The notes beneath the pieces are model-generated. The model saw only the letters and a list, made by a program, of their open reading frames with translations, did no database searches and was not told the DNA's origin. A DNA stretch of 64,000 bases from Methanosphaerula subterraneus. Lineage in GTDB: Archaea > Halobacteriota > Methanomicrobia > Methanomicrobiales > Methanospirillaceae. Numbering within the stretch: the stretch's first letter is position 1; each line of letters begins with the position of its first letter. The DNA lies in assembly GCF_052055875.1 (NCBI RefSeq), contig NZ_CP170508.1, positions 1,054,001 through 1,118,000 on the forward strand. Direction: 5' to 3'. Position numbers and translations under genes: made by a program. Of the stretch, positions 17,128 through 24,848 are shown piece after piece.

Positions 17128-18567
17128 GTGCAGACCGAAGAAGAGACTACCGCCTTACCGCCAAAAGAAGAGTTCAGCGCCTGGTACAATGACCTGCTCT
17201 GGCGTGCCGAGATCATGGATGTCCGGTACCCGGTCAAAGGAGTCTATGTCTGGTATCCGTTCGGGTTCTCGATCAGGAAACTGACCTACGCGATCCTGCG
17301 CCAGCTCCTCGATAAGGATCATCAGGAGACCCTCTTCCCGCTTTTGATCCCGGAAAATGAGTTCATGAAGGAGGCCGAGCACATCAAGGGGTTCGAGGAG
17401 GAGGTCTACTGGGTCACCCACGGGGGGCTGACCGAACTCGATGTGAAACTGGCCCTCCGGCCGACCAGCGAGACCGCAATCTACCCGATGTATGCTCTCT
17501 GGGTCAGGTCCCATGCAGATCTCCCGCTGAAGCTGTACCAGATCGTGAACACGTTCCGGTACGAGACCAAGCACACCCGGCCGTTGATCCGGCTCCGTGA
17601 GATCACCTCGTTCAAGGAGGCCCACACCGTCCATGCGACGTGGGACGAGGCGGCTGCCCAGGTCGAGGACGCCCTGGCCCTGTACACCACCTTCTACCAG
17701 CACCTCTGCGTGCCGATCCTGATCTCCCGCCGCCCCGAGTGGGACAAGTTCCCTGGCGCAGACTACACGATGGCCGTCGACACCGTGATGCCGGATGGCA
17801 GGACCCTCCAGATCGGCACGGTCCACCACCTCGGCGATCACTTCTCGCGGACCTTCGACATCACCTACGAGAACCAGAACGGAGAGCAGCAACTAGCCTA
17901 CCAGACCTGCTACGGGATCTCTGAACGGTGCATCGCCGCCCTGATCAGCATGCACGGCGACGATAACGGGCTGATCCTTCCGCCTGAGCTCGCTCCGGTG
18001 CAGGTTGTCGTGGTCCCGATCATCGTCGGAAAACGGCGTGACGAGGTGCTCGCCGCAGCCAGAACGATCCGCGACCAGCTGGAAGCGGCCGGCCTCCGGG
18101 TGAAGCTGGACGAACGGGAGATCCGTCCGGGCGCCAAGTATTACCACTGGGAGATGCGGGGCGTCCCCCTGCGGGTGGAGCTGGGTCCCCGGGACATCGA
18201 CAACGGCGTGGTGACGGCCGTGACGAGAAAGAAGGAGAAGTCCACGATACCGGCAGCATCCCTGGTCGAGGGGGTGCAGGCGCTGCTCGAACAGGTCAGG
18301 AACACCCTGGTCACGACCAGCGACCAGCACCTCGCCTCGCACATGAACCTGGTCGAGACGATGGACGATCTGAAGTCAGCCATCGAAGAAGGGGTCGCGA
18401 TCGTCCACTGGTGTGGGGAAAAGGCGTGCGCAGACCGGATCGAAGAGCAGATCGATGCCAGCGTTCTCGGTACCGAGGTCCGGTCGCCGCTGGTCACAAA
18501 AACAGAAGGAAGATGCCTGGTCTGCGGCAGGGCCGGAACCACCACCCTGATCGGGCGGAGTTACTGA
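17128..18567 (+). CDS. proS: Prolyl-tRNA synthetase (archaeal/eukaryotic type)
   Basis: Charges tRNA-Pro. The class II motifs are visible: RPTSETAIYPMYALWVRSH (motif 2 region), FRYETKHTRPLIRLREITSF, and the motif 3 region near the end of the catalytic domain. The anticodon-binding domain follows (VQVVVVPIIVGKRRDEVLAA), and a C-terminal zinc-binding extension has WCGEKACADRIEEQ and CLVCGRAG cysteines and ends in Tyr, as in the archaeal type. Length 479. The start is GTG 17128, with AAAGGGGAT upstream. Confidence 0.96.
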   Translation: MQTEEETTALPPKEEFSAWYNDLLWRAEIMDVRYPVKGVYVWYPFGFSIRKLTYAILRQLLDKDHQETLFPLLIPENEFMKEAEHIKGFEEEVYWVTHGGLTELDVKLALRPTSETAIYPMYALWVRSHADLPLKLYQIVNTFRYETKHTRPLIRLREITSFKEAHTVHATWDEAAAQVEDALALYTTFYQHLCVPILISRRPEWDKFPGADYTMAVDTVMPDGRTLQIGTVHHLGDHFSRTFDITYENQNGEQQLAYQTCYGISERCIAALISMHGDDNGLILPPELAPVQVVVVPIIVGKRRDEVLAAARTIRDQLEAAGLRVKLDEREIRPGAKYYHWEMRGVPLRVELGPRDIDNGVVTAVTRKKEKSTIPAASLVEGVQALLEQVRNTLVTTSDQHLASHMNLVETMDDLKSAIEEGVAIVHWCGEKACADRIEEQIDASVLGTEVRSPLVTKTEGRCLVCGRAGTTTLIGRSY

Positions 18568-19019
18568 CCCCTGCCTGAGCAGGTATCACAGTGATAACGG
18601 GTCGTGTGCTGCGGGCGCACGAGCGTCCCGGAGACCACTTTTTTTCCGCCCCGCAAAAAGTATTTTCCGCAGTCCTGGCACCGCTTGGGCCGGACCCGGT
18701 CGAGCAGGCCCATCGGCACCTCGAACGAGTATTTCACCTTCTCAAAGGCGGCCGGAGAGTCCGCACCGGGATCCTCGTTCCTGGTGATCAGCTGGAGCAC
18801 CCGTAACGGCTCCACGCCGAGCCGGTCGAACTTCTTGAAGAGAAAGTAGTGGAAAACCAGGTAGGCAAGGTCTGCCCGCTCGATCGCCTCATCGAACTCC
18901 TCGGTCCCTTCCTCATCATCATCAAACGAGCAACCGCAGAGCGGGCACCGTCCACCGATCAGCTCGTCGAGGAAGACCTCCTCCCGGCAACCGGGGCAGG
19001 TGGTATGGGGGGCATGCAT
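18561..19019 (-). CDS. Conserved zinc-ribbon protein, function unknown
   Basis: A cytoplasmic protein of about 152 residues with a zinc ribbon at each end. The N-terminal HTTCPGCREEVFLDELIGG and CPLCGCSFD pair up, an acidic helix region DDDEEGTEEFDEAIE follows, and the C-terminal KRCQDCGKYFLRGGK and YHCDTCSG form the second ribbon. The ATG at 19019 is preferred over a GTG 12 bases earlier because of its position relative to the first ribbon. It is convergent with proS, overlapping it by seven bases. I know it only as a conserved hypothetical in methanogens; a nucleic-acid-binding role is a guess. Confidence 0.75.
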   Translation of the reverse strand: MHAPHTTCPGCREEVFLDELIGGRCPLCGCSFDDDEEGTEEFDEAIERADLAYLVFHYFLFKKFDRLGVEPLRVLQLITRNEDPGADSPAAFEKVKYSFEVPMGLLDRVRPKRCQDCGKYFLRGGKKVVSGTLVRPQHTTRYHCDTCSGRGQ

Positions 19020-19034
19020 CCGCGAACCCACGGT

Positions 19035-19139
19035 TCAGACCTCCACTCCGGCAGATGCAAAGACCGTTGCTGTGTAACCGTCCGCTCTGAATATAACGAA
19101 CCCCGGTCCTGGTAGTATTGTCAGAATTGTCTCTATCAT
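19035..19139 (-). CDS. Possible 34-residue small protein upstream of the zinc-ribbon gene
   Basis: An ATG at 19139 opens a short frame (MIETILTILPGPGFVIFRAD, then GYTATVFASAGVEV) that stops at 19035, 15 bases before the zinc-ribbon ATG on the same strand. Nothing else occupies this stretch. I do not recognise the peptide. It could be a leader peptide, a true small protein, or chance; there is no clear ribosome-binding site. Confidence 0.25.
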   Translation of the reverse strand: MIETILTILPGPGFVIFRADGYTATVFASAGVEV

Positions 19140-19254
19140 GTCTGCATCAACCCGCTGCAACCAATGTGCTTGCGCTCTGTTATTCGTCCCACCAGCACTT
19201 AATACTTTATGTCAATGCAAGCAGTATCGTCGCGATTTGCCAAATTCCTCAATT

Positions 19255-19845
19255 TTAAATCGGAATCTGGTTTCCTGTCCCCTCACGGTAATACCCGAGA
19301 GAGGCGGCCTGCTGAAAGCAGGCACCGGCAGCATCCTCCTCTCCGAGGAGCCGGCGGGCAATCCCCAGCTGGTGCCAGACGAACGCATTCATCATATTCA
19401 GATCGAGCGCCCGGAGGTACTGGTCCCGTGCCTCCTCGAGCCTCCCCAGGTCCACGAGGGCCATCCCCCGGCCGGTCATCGCCTTGATATGTACCGGGTT
19501 CTCAAGGAGGGCTGCATCGAAGGCGGTCACCGCCTCAGGAAGCCGGCCGAGTTCCCGAAGAACATACCCCCGGTTGGCCTCCACGGGGATGGAGGTCGGG
19601 TCGAGCAGGAGGGCCTGATCAAAACAGGAGAGCGCCTCTGCCAGCCTCCCGATCTTCCGGAGTGCGTATCCCCTGCCGAACCATCCCTTTGCAGAGAGCG
19701 GGGCCAGCTCTGCTGCACGGTCATACCAGAAGAGCGCTTCGACATAGTCATCCTGATCGAGGTACGACCCTCCCCGCTCTTCACATGCCGCAGGAGTCAT
19801 GACCTGCTCTTCTCTGTCGTTTACGATCCCACCATATCCTTCCAT
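19255..19845 (-). CDS. TPR repeat protein
   Basis: A 196-residue protein made almost entirely of tetratricopeptide repeats, about four units of 34 residues. Typical lines are VEALFWYDRAAELAPLSAKG and WFGRGYALRKIGRLAEALSC. No enzyme domain is visible. TPR arrays mediate protein-protein contacts; the partner is unknown. A GGTGG element lies just before the ATG at 19845; an ATG 45 bases in is an alternative. It is a single gene divergent from the FAD oxidoreductase. Confidence 0.82.
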   Translation of the reverse strand: MEGYGGIVNDREEQVMTPAACEERGGSYLDQDDYVEALFWYDRAAELAPLSAKGWFGRGYALRKIGRLAEALSCFDQALLLDPTSIPVEANRGYVLRELGRLPEAVTAFDAALLENPVHIKAMTGRGMALVDLGRLEEARDQYLRALDLNMMNAFVWHQLGIARRLLGEEDAAGACFQQAASLGYYREGTGNQIPI

Positions 19846-19958
19846 CGCCCCACCTGCCAGTATGATACTCTGGCCATCCCAAGTATTAGAGTCTGATCCC
19901 GCCGCCCGGCGCCCGGCTGACGGTCAACCATATTAACCGAAACCTCCAACCATTCAAT

Positions 19959-21269
19959 GTGAAAACAGCGATTCTGGGAGGAGGACTCACCGGTGTCACG
20001 CTCGCACGCCTGCTGGCTGCAGAAGGGCAGTCCGTGGTGGTGCTGGAGAAGGAGGACCAGATCGGAGGGCTCTGCCGCTCGGTCACTGCAGAAGGATTCA
20101 CGTTCGACCGCGGCGGCTCTCATATCATCTTCAGCCGCGACCAGCAGGTGCTCGGGCTGATGCACGAGATCCTCAGTCAGAACCGTTCGGTCCGCCATCG
20201 GTCGACCAGGATCTTTTATAAAGGAAAGTACCTGAAGTACCCGTTCGAGAACGGGCTTGCTGACCTCCCGAAGGAGGACCTGTACTACTGTATCAGCGAG
20301 TTCATCAAGACCCTGATCGCATCCGAGAAGGGCGAGATCCCCCCGCCCGTGACCTTCAAGGACTGGATCCTGGCGACGTTCGGGCAGGGGATCGCCGACT
20401 GCTACATGATCCCGTACAATGAGAAGATCTGGAAGTACCCGGCCGACCAGATGTCCTGCCACTGGGTGGATGGCCGGATCCCGCGGCCGCCTGTCGAGGA
20501 TATCGTCAAGTCGGCGATCGGGATCGAGACCGAGGGGTACACCCACCAGGCGGTCTTCAGTTACCCGACCACCGGGGGGATCGAGGCGCTGGTCACGGCG
20601 ATGGCCGAACCGGTCAGGGACTGCATCAGGACCGGGTACGAGGTCAGGTCGATCCGGCGCGATGATGACGGCTGGGAGATCAGCGACGGGGAGACGGTCA
20701 TCCGGGCAGACCGTCTGATCGCGACCATCCCCCTGCAGGCGCTCCTCCCCTGCCTGCAGGCAGTCCCCCCTGAGGTCCAGGAGGCCTGTGACCGCCTTCA
20801 GTACAACTCGGTCTGCTGCGTGAATATCGGGGTGAAAGGGGCGGTTCCGGATCACTCCTGGGCGTATATCCCGGACCCTGCCGTCGGCAGGTTCAACCGG
20901 ATCTCGTTCCCCTCGAACTACAGCTCCGAGGTGGCCCCGCCGGGGTGCTCCTCGGTGCTCGCCGAGATCACCTACCGGGACGGGGACGAGGTGGCCGGCA
21001 TGTCCGATCAGCAGATGATCGAGCACGTGGTCGGATCCCTGGACAGGATGGGCGTGATCAGGGCCGACCAGGTGGTCTTCACCGGGGTCGAGCGGGAGCA
21101 GTTCGCCTACGTGATCTATGACCTGGGGTACACCACCCATATCGCAACGATCAAAGAGTTCTGCAGCGGGGCAGGGATCGAGCTGGTCGGCAGGTTTGCC
21201 GAGTTCGAGTACCTGAATATGGACGGCTGCATCCGGCACGTCCTCGACCTCCTGGAGAAGCATCCATGA
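19959..21269 (+). CDS. FAD-dependent oxidoreductase (UDP-galactopyranose mutase/amine oxidase-like)
   Basis: A 436-residue flavoprotein. The N-terminal MKTAILGGGLTGVTLARLLA with VVVLEKEDQIGGLCRS is the dinucleotide-binding fold. RGGSHIIFSRD, PYNEKIWKYPADQMSCHWV and the C-terminal GRFAEFEYLNMDGCI resemble UDP-galactopyranose mutase and protoporphyrinogen-oxidase-like proteins found in glycan loci. The start is GTG 19959. It overlaps the glycosyltransferase gene by four bases (ATGA), so a role in making or modifying a surface sugar is likely but inferred. The exact substrate cannot be told from sequence. Confidence 0.85.
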   Translation: MKTAILGGGLTGVTLARLLAAEGQSVVVLEKEDQIGGLCRSVTAEGFTFDRGGSHIIFSRDQQVLGLMHEILSQNRSVRHRSTRIFYKGKYLKYPFENGLADLPKEDLYYCISEFIKTLIASEKGEIPPPVTFKDWILATFGQGIADCYMIPYNEKIWKYPADQMSCHWVDGRIPRPPVEDIVKSAIGIETEGYTHQAVFSYPTTGGIEALVTAMAEPVRDCIRTGYEVRSIRRDDDGWEISDGETVIRADRLIATIPLQALLPCLQAVPPEVQEACDRLQYNSVCCVNIGVKGAVPDHSWAYIPDPAVGRFNRISFPSNYSSEVAPPGCSSVLAEITYRDGDEVAGMSDQQMIEHVVGSLDRMGVIRADQVVFTGVEREQFAYVIYDLGYTTHIATIKEFCSGAGIELVGRFAEFEYLNMDGCIRHVLDLLEKHP

Positions 21270-22243
21270 AGGTCGACTTCTACGTCGAAGATATGTTCTT
21301 CTTCAAATACATCGGCTGTGCGACGGTGGCAAAGATGCTCTACCACGAACTCGTCGCCACCGGGGAACTGGAGATGACCTGGAAGGGGATGCCGGGGGAT
21401 GCGGACCTGGTCCATTACCACACCTTCGGCCCCCTCGCCATGGCTCATTGCCAGCTGGCCACCGGGGTCCGGATCCTGACGGCCCACTCGACCCCCCGGA
21501 TCAACAACGGAAACATCGCTTTTTACAAAACCATCAACCGACTCTATCCGAAGATCTACCAGCGGTTCGATCACATCATCACCATCTCCGAGTCCTGCCA
21601 CCAGGAGGTGATCGCGATGGCCCCGGACGTCCCGGCCACGCTGATCCCGAACGGGGTGAACAGGACCTACTTCCGCCCGGACCAGGATCGGCGGGAACGG
21701 TTCCGCGAACAGTACCATATCGGTGATGATGAGAAGGTGGTGCTGACCGTGGCCCAGATGACGCCGCGGAAGGGGATCTATGACTTTCTCGCACTGGCGA
21801 AGGCTCACCCGGAGATCAGGTGGGTCTGGGTCGGTGGATTGCCCTACGGCCCGGTCTCCAAGGATTACCGGCGGATCAAGGAATTGAGCGAACATGCCGG
21901 CGAGAATGTCATCTTCACCGGGTATGTCGACGAGATTGCCGACCCGTACAACGGCGCCGATCTCTTCCTGATGCCCTCGCATGCAGAGACGTTCGGACTG
22001 GTGATCCTCGAGGCCCTCGCGAGCGGGCTGCCGGTGATCGCCCGGGATATTCCCGAGTTCCGGGAGATCTTCGGAGACCAGGTGCTGTACTTCAATGACC
22101 TGGCCGACGTGACCTCCCTGCTCAGGGATGAAGGGCGGCTCAAAACCATCGGGGCCGGCTCCCGGGCATGGACCGAGAAGCACGATCTCAGGACGATCGC
22201 AGAGCAGCACATCAGCCTGTACCGATCACTCGTCGAAAAGTGA
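21266..22243 (+). CDS. Glycosyltransferase, GT4 family
   Basis: A 325-residue GT-B-fold glycosyltransferase. VVLTVAQMTPRKGIYDFLAL and PYNGADLFLMPSHAETFGLV, followed by LEALASGLPVIARDIPEFRE, are the family donor-binding motifs, including the E-x7-E pattern. It lacks membrane segments, so it should act at the cytoplasmic face. It is translationally coupled to the FAD oxidoreductase upstream. The acceptor and the sugar are unknown. Confidence 0.9.
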   Translation: MKVDFYVEDMFFFKYIGCATVAKMLYHELVATGELEMTWKGMPGDADLVHYHTFGPLAMAHCQLATGVRILTAHSTPRINNGNIAFYKTINRLYPKIYQRFDHIITISESCHQEVIAMAPDVPATLIPNGVNRTYFRPDQDRRERFREQYHIGDDEKVVLTVAQMTPRKGIYDFLALAKAHPEIRWVWVGGLPYGPVSKDYRRIKELSEHAGENVIFTGYVDEIADPYNGADLFLMPSHAETFGLVILEALASGLPVIARDIPEFREIFGDQVLYFNDLADVTSLLRDEGRLKTIGAGSRAWTEKHDLRTIAEQHISLYRSLVEK

Positions 22244-22285
22244 TACTACCCGGGAGAGATCCGGCACGCCGGTTCCATCCCAGCA

Positions 22286-22312
22286 TCGATCTTTTTTCCA
22301 TCACTTTTTTCT
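22286..22312 (+). terminator. T-rich transcription end after the glycosyltransferase gene
   Basis: Two runs of six thymines (22292-22297 and 22305-22310) follow a small CCGGCACGCCGG hairpin at 22261-22272. Oligo-T tracts are the common archaeal terminator. The remaining bases up to the ferritin start contain a TTTAAA-like box near 22356-22361 that could be the ferritin promoter. Confidence 0.5.
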
Positions 22313-22404
22313 CCACCTCTGCGATCGTCCGACCATCCCTCAAAATCGTGACAAGGTTTAAAGAGGAGGAGCGTGGAGAGTCGGTCTGTTAAGGAGTGCT
22401 GAGC

Positions 22405-22893
22405 ATGATCAAAAAGTCAATCGAAGAAGCGCTGAACAAGCAGGTCAACAGGGAGTACTACTCCGCGTACCTGTACCTGTCGATGTCGTCGTACCTTGAT
22501 TCGATCAACCTGAAAGGGTTCGCCCACTGGTTGCGGGTGCAGGCCCGCGAGGAGCTGGCCCATGGTATGAGACTGTACGACCACCTGATCGCGATGAACG
22601 GGAGAGCCCTGCTCCAGCCGATCGAGGCGCCCCCAGAGGAGTGGAAGTCGACGCAGGAGATCTTCGAGCAGGTCTATGACCATGAACAGAAGGTGACCGC
22701 GATGATCGCTGCACTGATGGACCTGGCACTTGAGAAGAAGGACTACGCCACGGCAGCGGCGCTCCAGTGGTTTGTGACCGAGCAGGTCGAGGAGGAGGCG
22801 AACGCCCTGGCGATCCTCGAACAGATCAAGACCGTCGGCGATGTCCCGGGGCACCTCTTCTACCTGGACCATCACCTCGCAAAGCGCGAGTGA
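22405..22893 (+). CDS. Ferritin
   Basis: A 162-residue iron-storage protein forming a 24-subunit shell that oxidises and stores iron. The first helix MIKKSIEEALNKQVNREYYS gives the ferroxidase Glu, REELAHG gives the E-x2-H pair, and DHEQKVT and TEQVEEE give the remaining ligands. It is FtnA-like, without the heme-binding Met expected of a bacterioferritin. The ATG at 22405 has AAGGAG eight bases upstream; a GTG nine bases earlier overlaps that site and is rejected. It is a single gene. Confidence 0.94.
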   Translation: MIKKSIEEALNKQVNREYYSAYLYLSMSSYLDSINLKGFAHWLRVQAREELAHGMRLYDHLIAMNGRALLQPIEAPPEEWKSTQEIFEQVYDHEQKVTAMIAALMDLALEKKDYATAAALQWFVTEQVEEEANALAILEQIKTVGDVPGHLFYLDHHLAKRE

Positions 22894-23000
22894 TCATCAC
22901 CACTTTTTTGATACGAGACCATGGACCATTGAACCATGATCCGAACAGGGCATGCCAAAAAGAGATTGCCGGGGATTCCGGTATGGTATCGAAGAACCCG

Positions 23001-23489
23001 TCAGGGATGTCGCTTGATGGAGATCAGATCGCCGAGCGTCGTCTTCACCTGCTCAGCACGCCTCTTTTCGATCGGATCCTCGGGTGAGTCGACCAGCCGG
23101 ATCAGGAGCACCTTCTCGATCTTCTTGCGGACCTCGTCCTCAGGGATCAGGTCGCCCTTCTCGATCTTCTTGATCAGCATCTCCTTCTCTTTCACCGCAA
23201 GCGCGAGATCCTTCTGGGACATCCCCCTCCCGGCCCGGGCGTTCTTGATCCGCTCGCCATAGTCGTCAACGATCTCCCCGTCCATCATATCAAAGGCATC
23301 CCGCCTGTGATGAACAACCGGCGTTGCTTTGGCTCCGGGGACATTACGCTTCAGTGCAGGTTTCTTTGGCTGCTGCACTTCAACCCCGTATTTGGCACAC
23401 TGACCACAGACTTCGAGCTCTGCACCTTCTATTCTGACTCGTTTTGCAGAGGGGCCGGTGATCACGGATCCACATAATTCACAATGCAT
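23001..23489 (-). CDS. Multiprotein bridging factor 1 (MBF1) homologue
   Basis: An archaeal transcription factor of about 162 residues. It starts MHCELCGSVI, an N-terminal zinc ribbon (CELC, CGQC). A basic linker follows, then a Cro/C1-type helix-turn-helix: YGERIKNARAGRGMSQKDLA, then LAVKEKEMLIKKIEKGDLIP. This is the standard archaeal MBF1 layout. The ATG at 23489 is preferred to an upstream start 12 bases away because of the ribbon position. It is divergent from pan, and the two promoters cross in a ~60-base gap. Confidence 0.94.
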   Translation of the reverse strand: MHCELCGSVITGPSAKRVRIEGAELEVCGQCAKYGVEVQQPKKPALKRNVPGAKATPVVHHRRDAFDMMDGEIVDDYGERIKNARAGRGMSQKDLALAVKEKEMLIKKIEKGDLIPEDEVRKKIEKVLLIRLVDSPEDPIEKRRAEQVKTTLGDLISIKRHP

Positions 23490-23506
23490 ACTACTTCGCA
23501 AAAATC

Positions 23507-23532
23507 TTTATAGTCATTTTCCCCTATATATC
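23507..23532. promoter_or_regulatory. Crossed divergent TATA boxes of mbf1 and pan
   Basis: Two TATA-like boxes lie in the 60-base gap: TTTATAG at 23507-23513 and CTATATATC at 23524-23532. Spacing of about 25 bases to a transcription start places the first box correctly for pan (start near 23538, leader containing GAGAGGG) and the second for mbf1 (start near 23500). Each promoter thus lies on the far side of the other, so the two transcripts overlap and TBP binding could compete. Confidence 0.45.
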
Positions 23533-23549
23533 TATTTGAGAGGGACGAG

Positions 23550-24788
23550 ATGGCCGACACCCTGAATCATTTACCTGAACCTCAGAAAGGAGAGGATCTG
23601 TACCGGTATCTCCTTGAAAGGGTGACGAACCTGGAGGACCGAAATACGGAACTTCGGGAGCAGCTCCGCCAGATCGAAGCTGATAAGCGCTACCTCGAGA
23701 CCCAGAAGGTCAGGTACGAACGGGAGGTGCGGAAGTTCAAGAGCGAGATCGAGCAGATGAAGTCCCCGCCCCTCGTGATCGGGACGGTCACCGATCTGAT
23801 CGATGAGACCAGGGTGATCGTCAGGTCGAGTGCAGGTCCGCGATTTCTGGTCGGGATCTCGCAGAGCCTGAATATCGAAGATGTGAAACCCGGGGCCCGC
23901 TGCACCTTGAACCAGCAGTCGCTTGCCATCGTCGAGATTCTCCCGACCAACTATGATGCACAGGTGTACGGGATGGAGGTGATCGAGGCACCTTCTGAAC
24001 GGTACGAAGAGATCGGAGGACTTGAGAAACAGATCATCGAGATCAGGGAGGCCGTCGAACTGCCGCTTAAGAAGCCTGAGATCTTCCGGAAGATGGGGGT
24101 CGAGCCGCCGAAGGGGGTGCTCCTCCATGGTCCGCCCGGGACCGGGAAGACCCTGCTGGCACGGGCGGTCGCTCACCAGACCGATGCACACTTCCTCCGG
24201 GTGGTCGGGTCTGAACTGGTGCAGAAGTACATCGGGGAAGGCGCCCGGCTGGTCAGGGAGCTCTTCGAACTGGCCAAGAAGAAGAGCCCCTCGATCATCT
24301 TCATCGATGAGATCGATGCGATCGGGGCATCCCGGACCGAGTCGAACACCTCCGGGGATCGCGAGGTGCACCGGACCCTGATGCAGCTGCTGGCCGAGAT
24401 GGACGGGTTCAGCAACCGCGGAGACGTCCGGATCATCGGGGCCACGAACAGGATCGATATCCTCGACCGCGCACTCCTCAGGCCGGGACGGTTCGATCGG
24501 ATCATCGAGATTCCGCTCCCTGACATCGAGGGGAGGCTCTCGATCCTGGATATCCACTGCGCAGGGATGAACATCGACAAAAAGATCGATATCAGAGAGA
24601 TCGCAACACGGACAGAGGGGAAGAACGGGGCTGACCTGCATGCGATCTGCATGGAAGCAGGGATGTTTGCGATCAGGTCCGACCATGAGATGGTGACCCT
24701 GGAGGACTTTGAAAGATCGATCGAGAAGTTCTCCAACGATTTCGACCGAAACACCCTGATCAATGCATCAGGGGCCATGTTCGCGTAA
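23550..24788 (+). CDS. Proteasome-activating nucleotidase PAN
   Basis: A hexameric AAA+ unfoldase that feeds proteins into the 20S proteasome. Residues 15-75 form the N-terminal coiled coil (LLERVTNLEDRNTELREQLR), 75-140 an OB domain, and 155-400 the ATPase. Walker A is GPPGTGKT at 194-201, Walker B is SIIFIDEIDAIG near 250, and the arginine-finger region is ATNRIDILDRALLRPGRFDR. The C-terminus ends Met-Phe-Ala, where the proteasome-docking HbYX motif would have Tyr in the penultimate place. Length 412 is normal. Confidence 0.96.
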   Translation: MADTLNHLPEPQKGEDLYRYLLERVTNLEDRNTELREQLRQIEADKRYLETQKVRYEREVRKFKSEIEQMKSPPLVIGTVTDLIDETRVIVRSSAGPRFLVGISQSLNIEDVKPGARCTLNQQSLAIVEILPTNYDAQVYGMEVIEAPSERYEEIGGLEKQIIEIREAVELPLKKPEIFRKMGVEPPKGVLLHGPPGTGKTLLARAVAHQTDAHFLRVVGSELVQKYIGEGARLVRELFELAKKKSPSIIFIDEIDAIGASRTESNTSGDREVHRTLMQLLAEMDGFSNRGDVRIIGATNRIDILDRALLRPGRFDRIIEIPLPDIEGRLSILDIHCAGMNIDKKIDIREIATRTEGKNGADLHAICMEAGMFAIRSDHEMVTLEDFERSIEKFSNDFDRNTLINASGAMFA

Positions 24789-24790
24789 AG

Positions 24791-24828
24791 AGAGGACGGG
24801 AAACCGTCCCCTCTTCAGATCACTTTTT
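24791..24828. terminator. Hairpin terminator between pan and the ACT-MBL gene
   Basis: AGAGGACGG and CCGTCCCCTCT pair across a GAAA loop at 24791-24814, followed by CACTTTTTAAAAAAA. The convergent genes end on either side, and the AT-run after the hairpin can serve as T-tract on either strand, so it probably ends both transcripts. Confidence 0.6.
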
Positions 24829-24848
24829 AAAAAAATATTACAGGATGA

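Noticed and set aside
19821..21263. 480-codon open frame opposite the FAD oxidoreductase
   Set aside because: Shadow of a well-supported flavoprotein; no hydrophobic core pattern or family motif.
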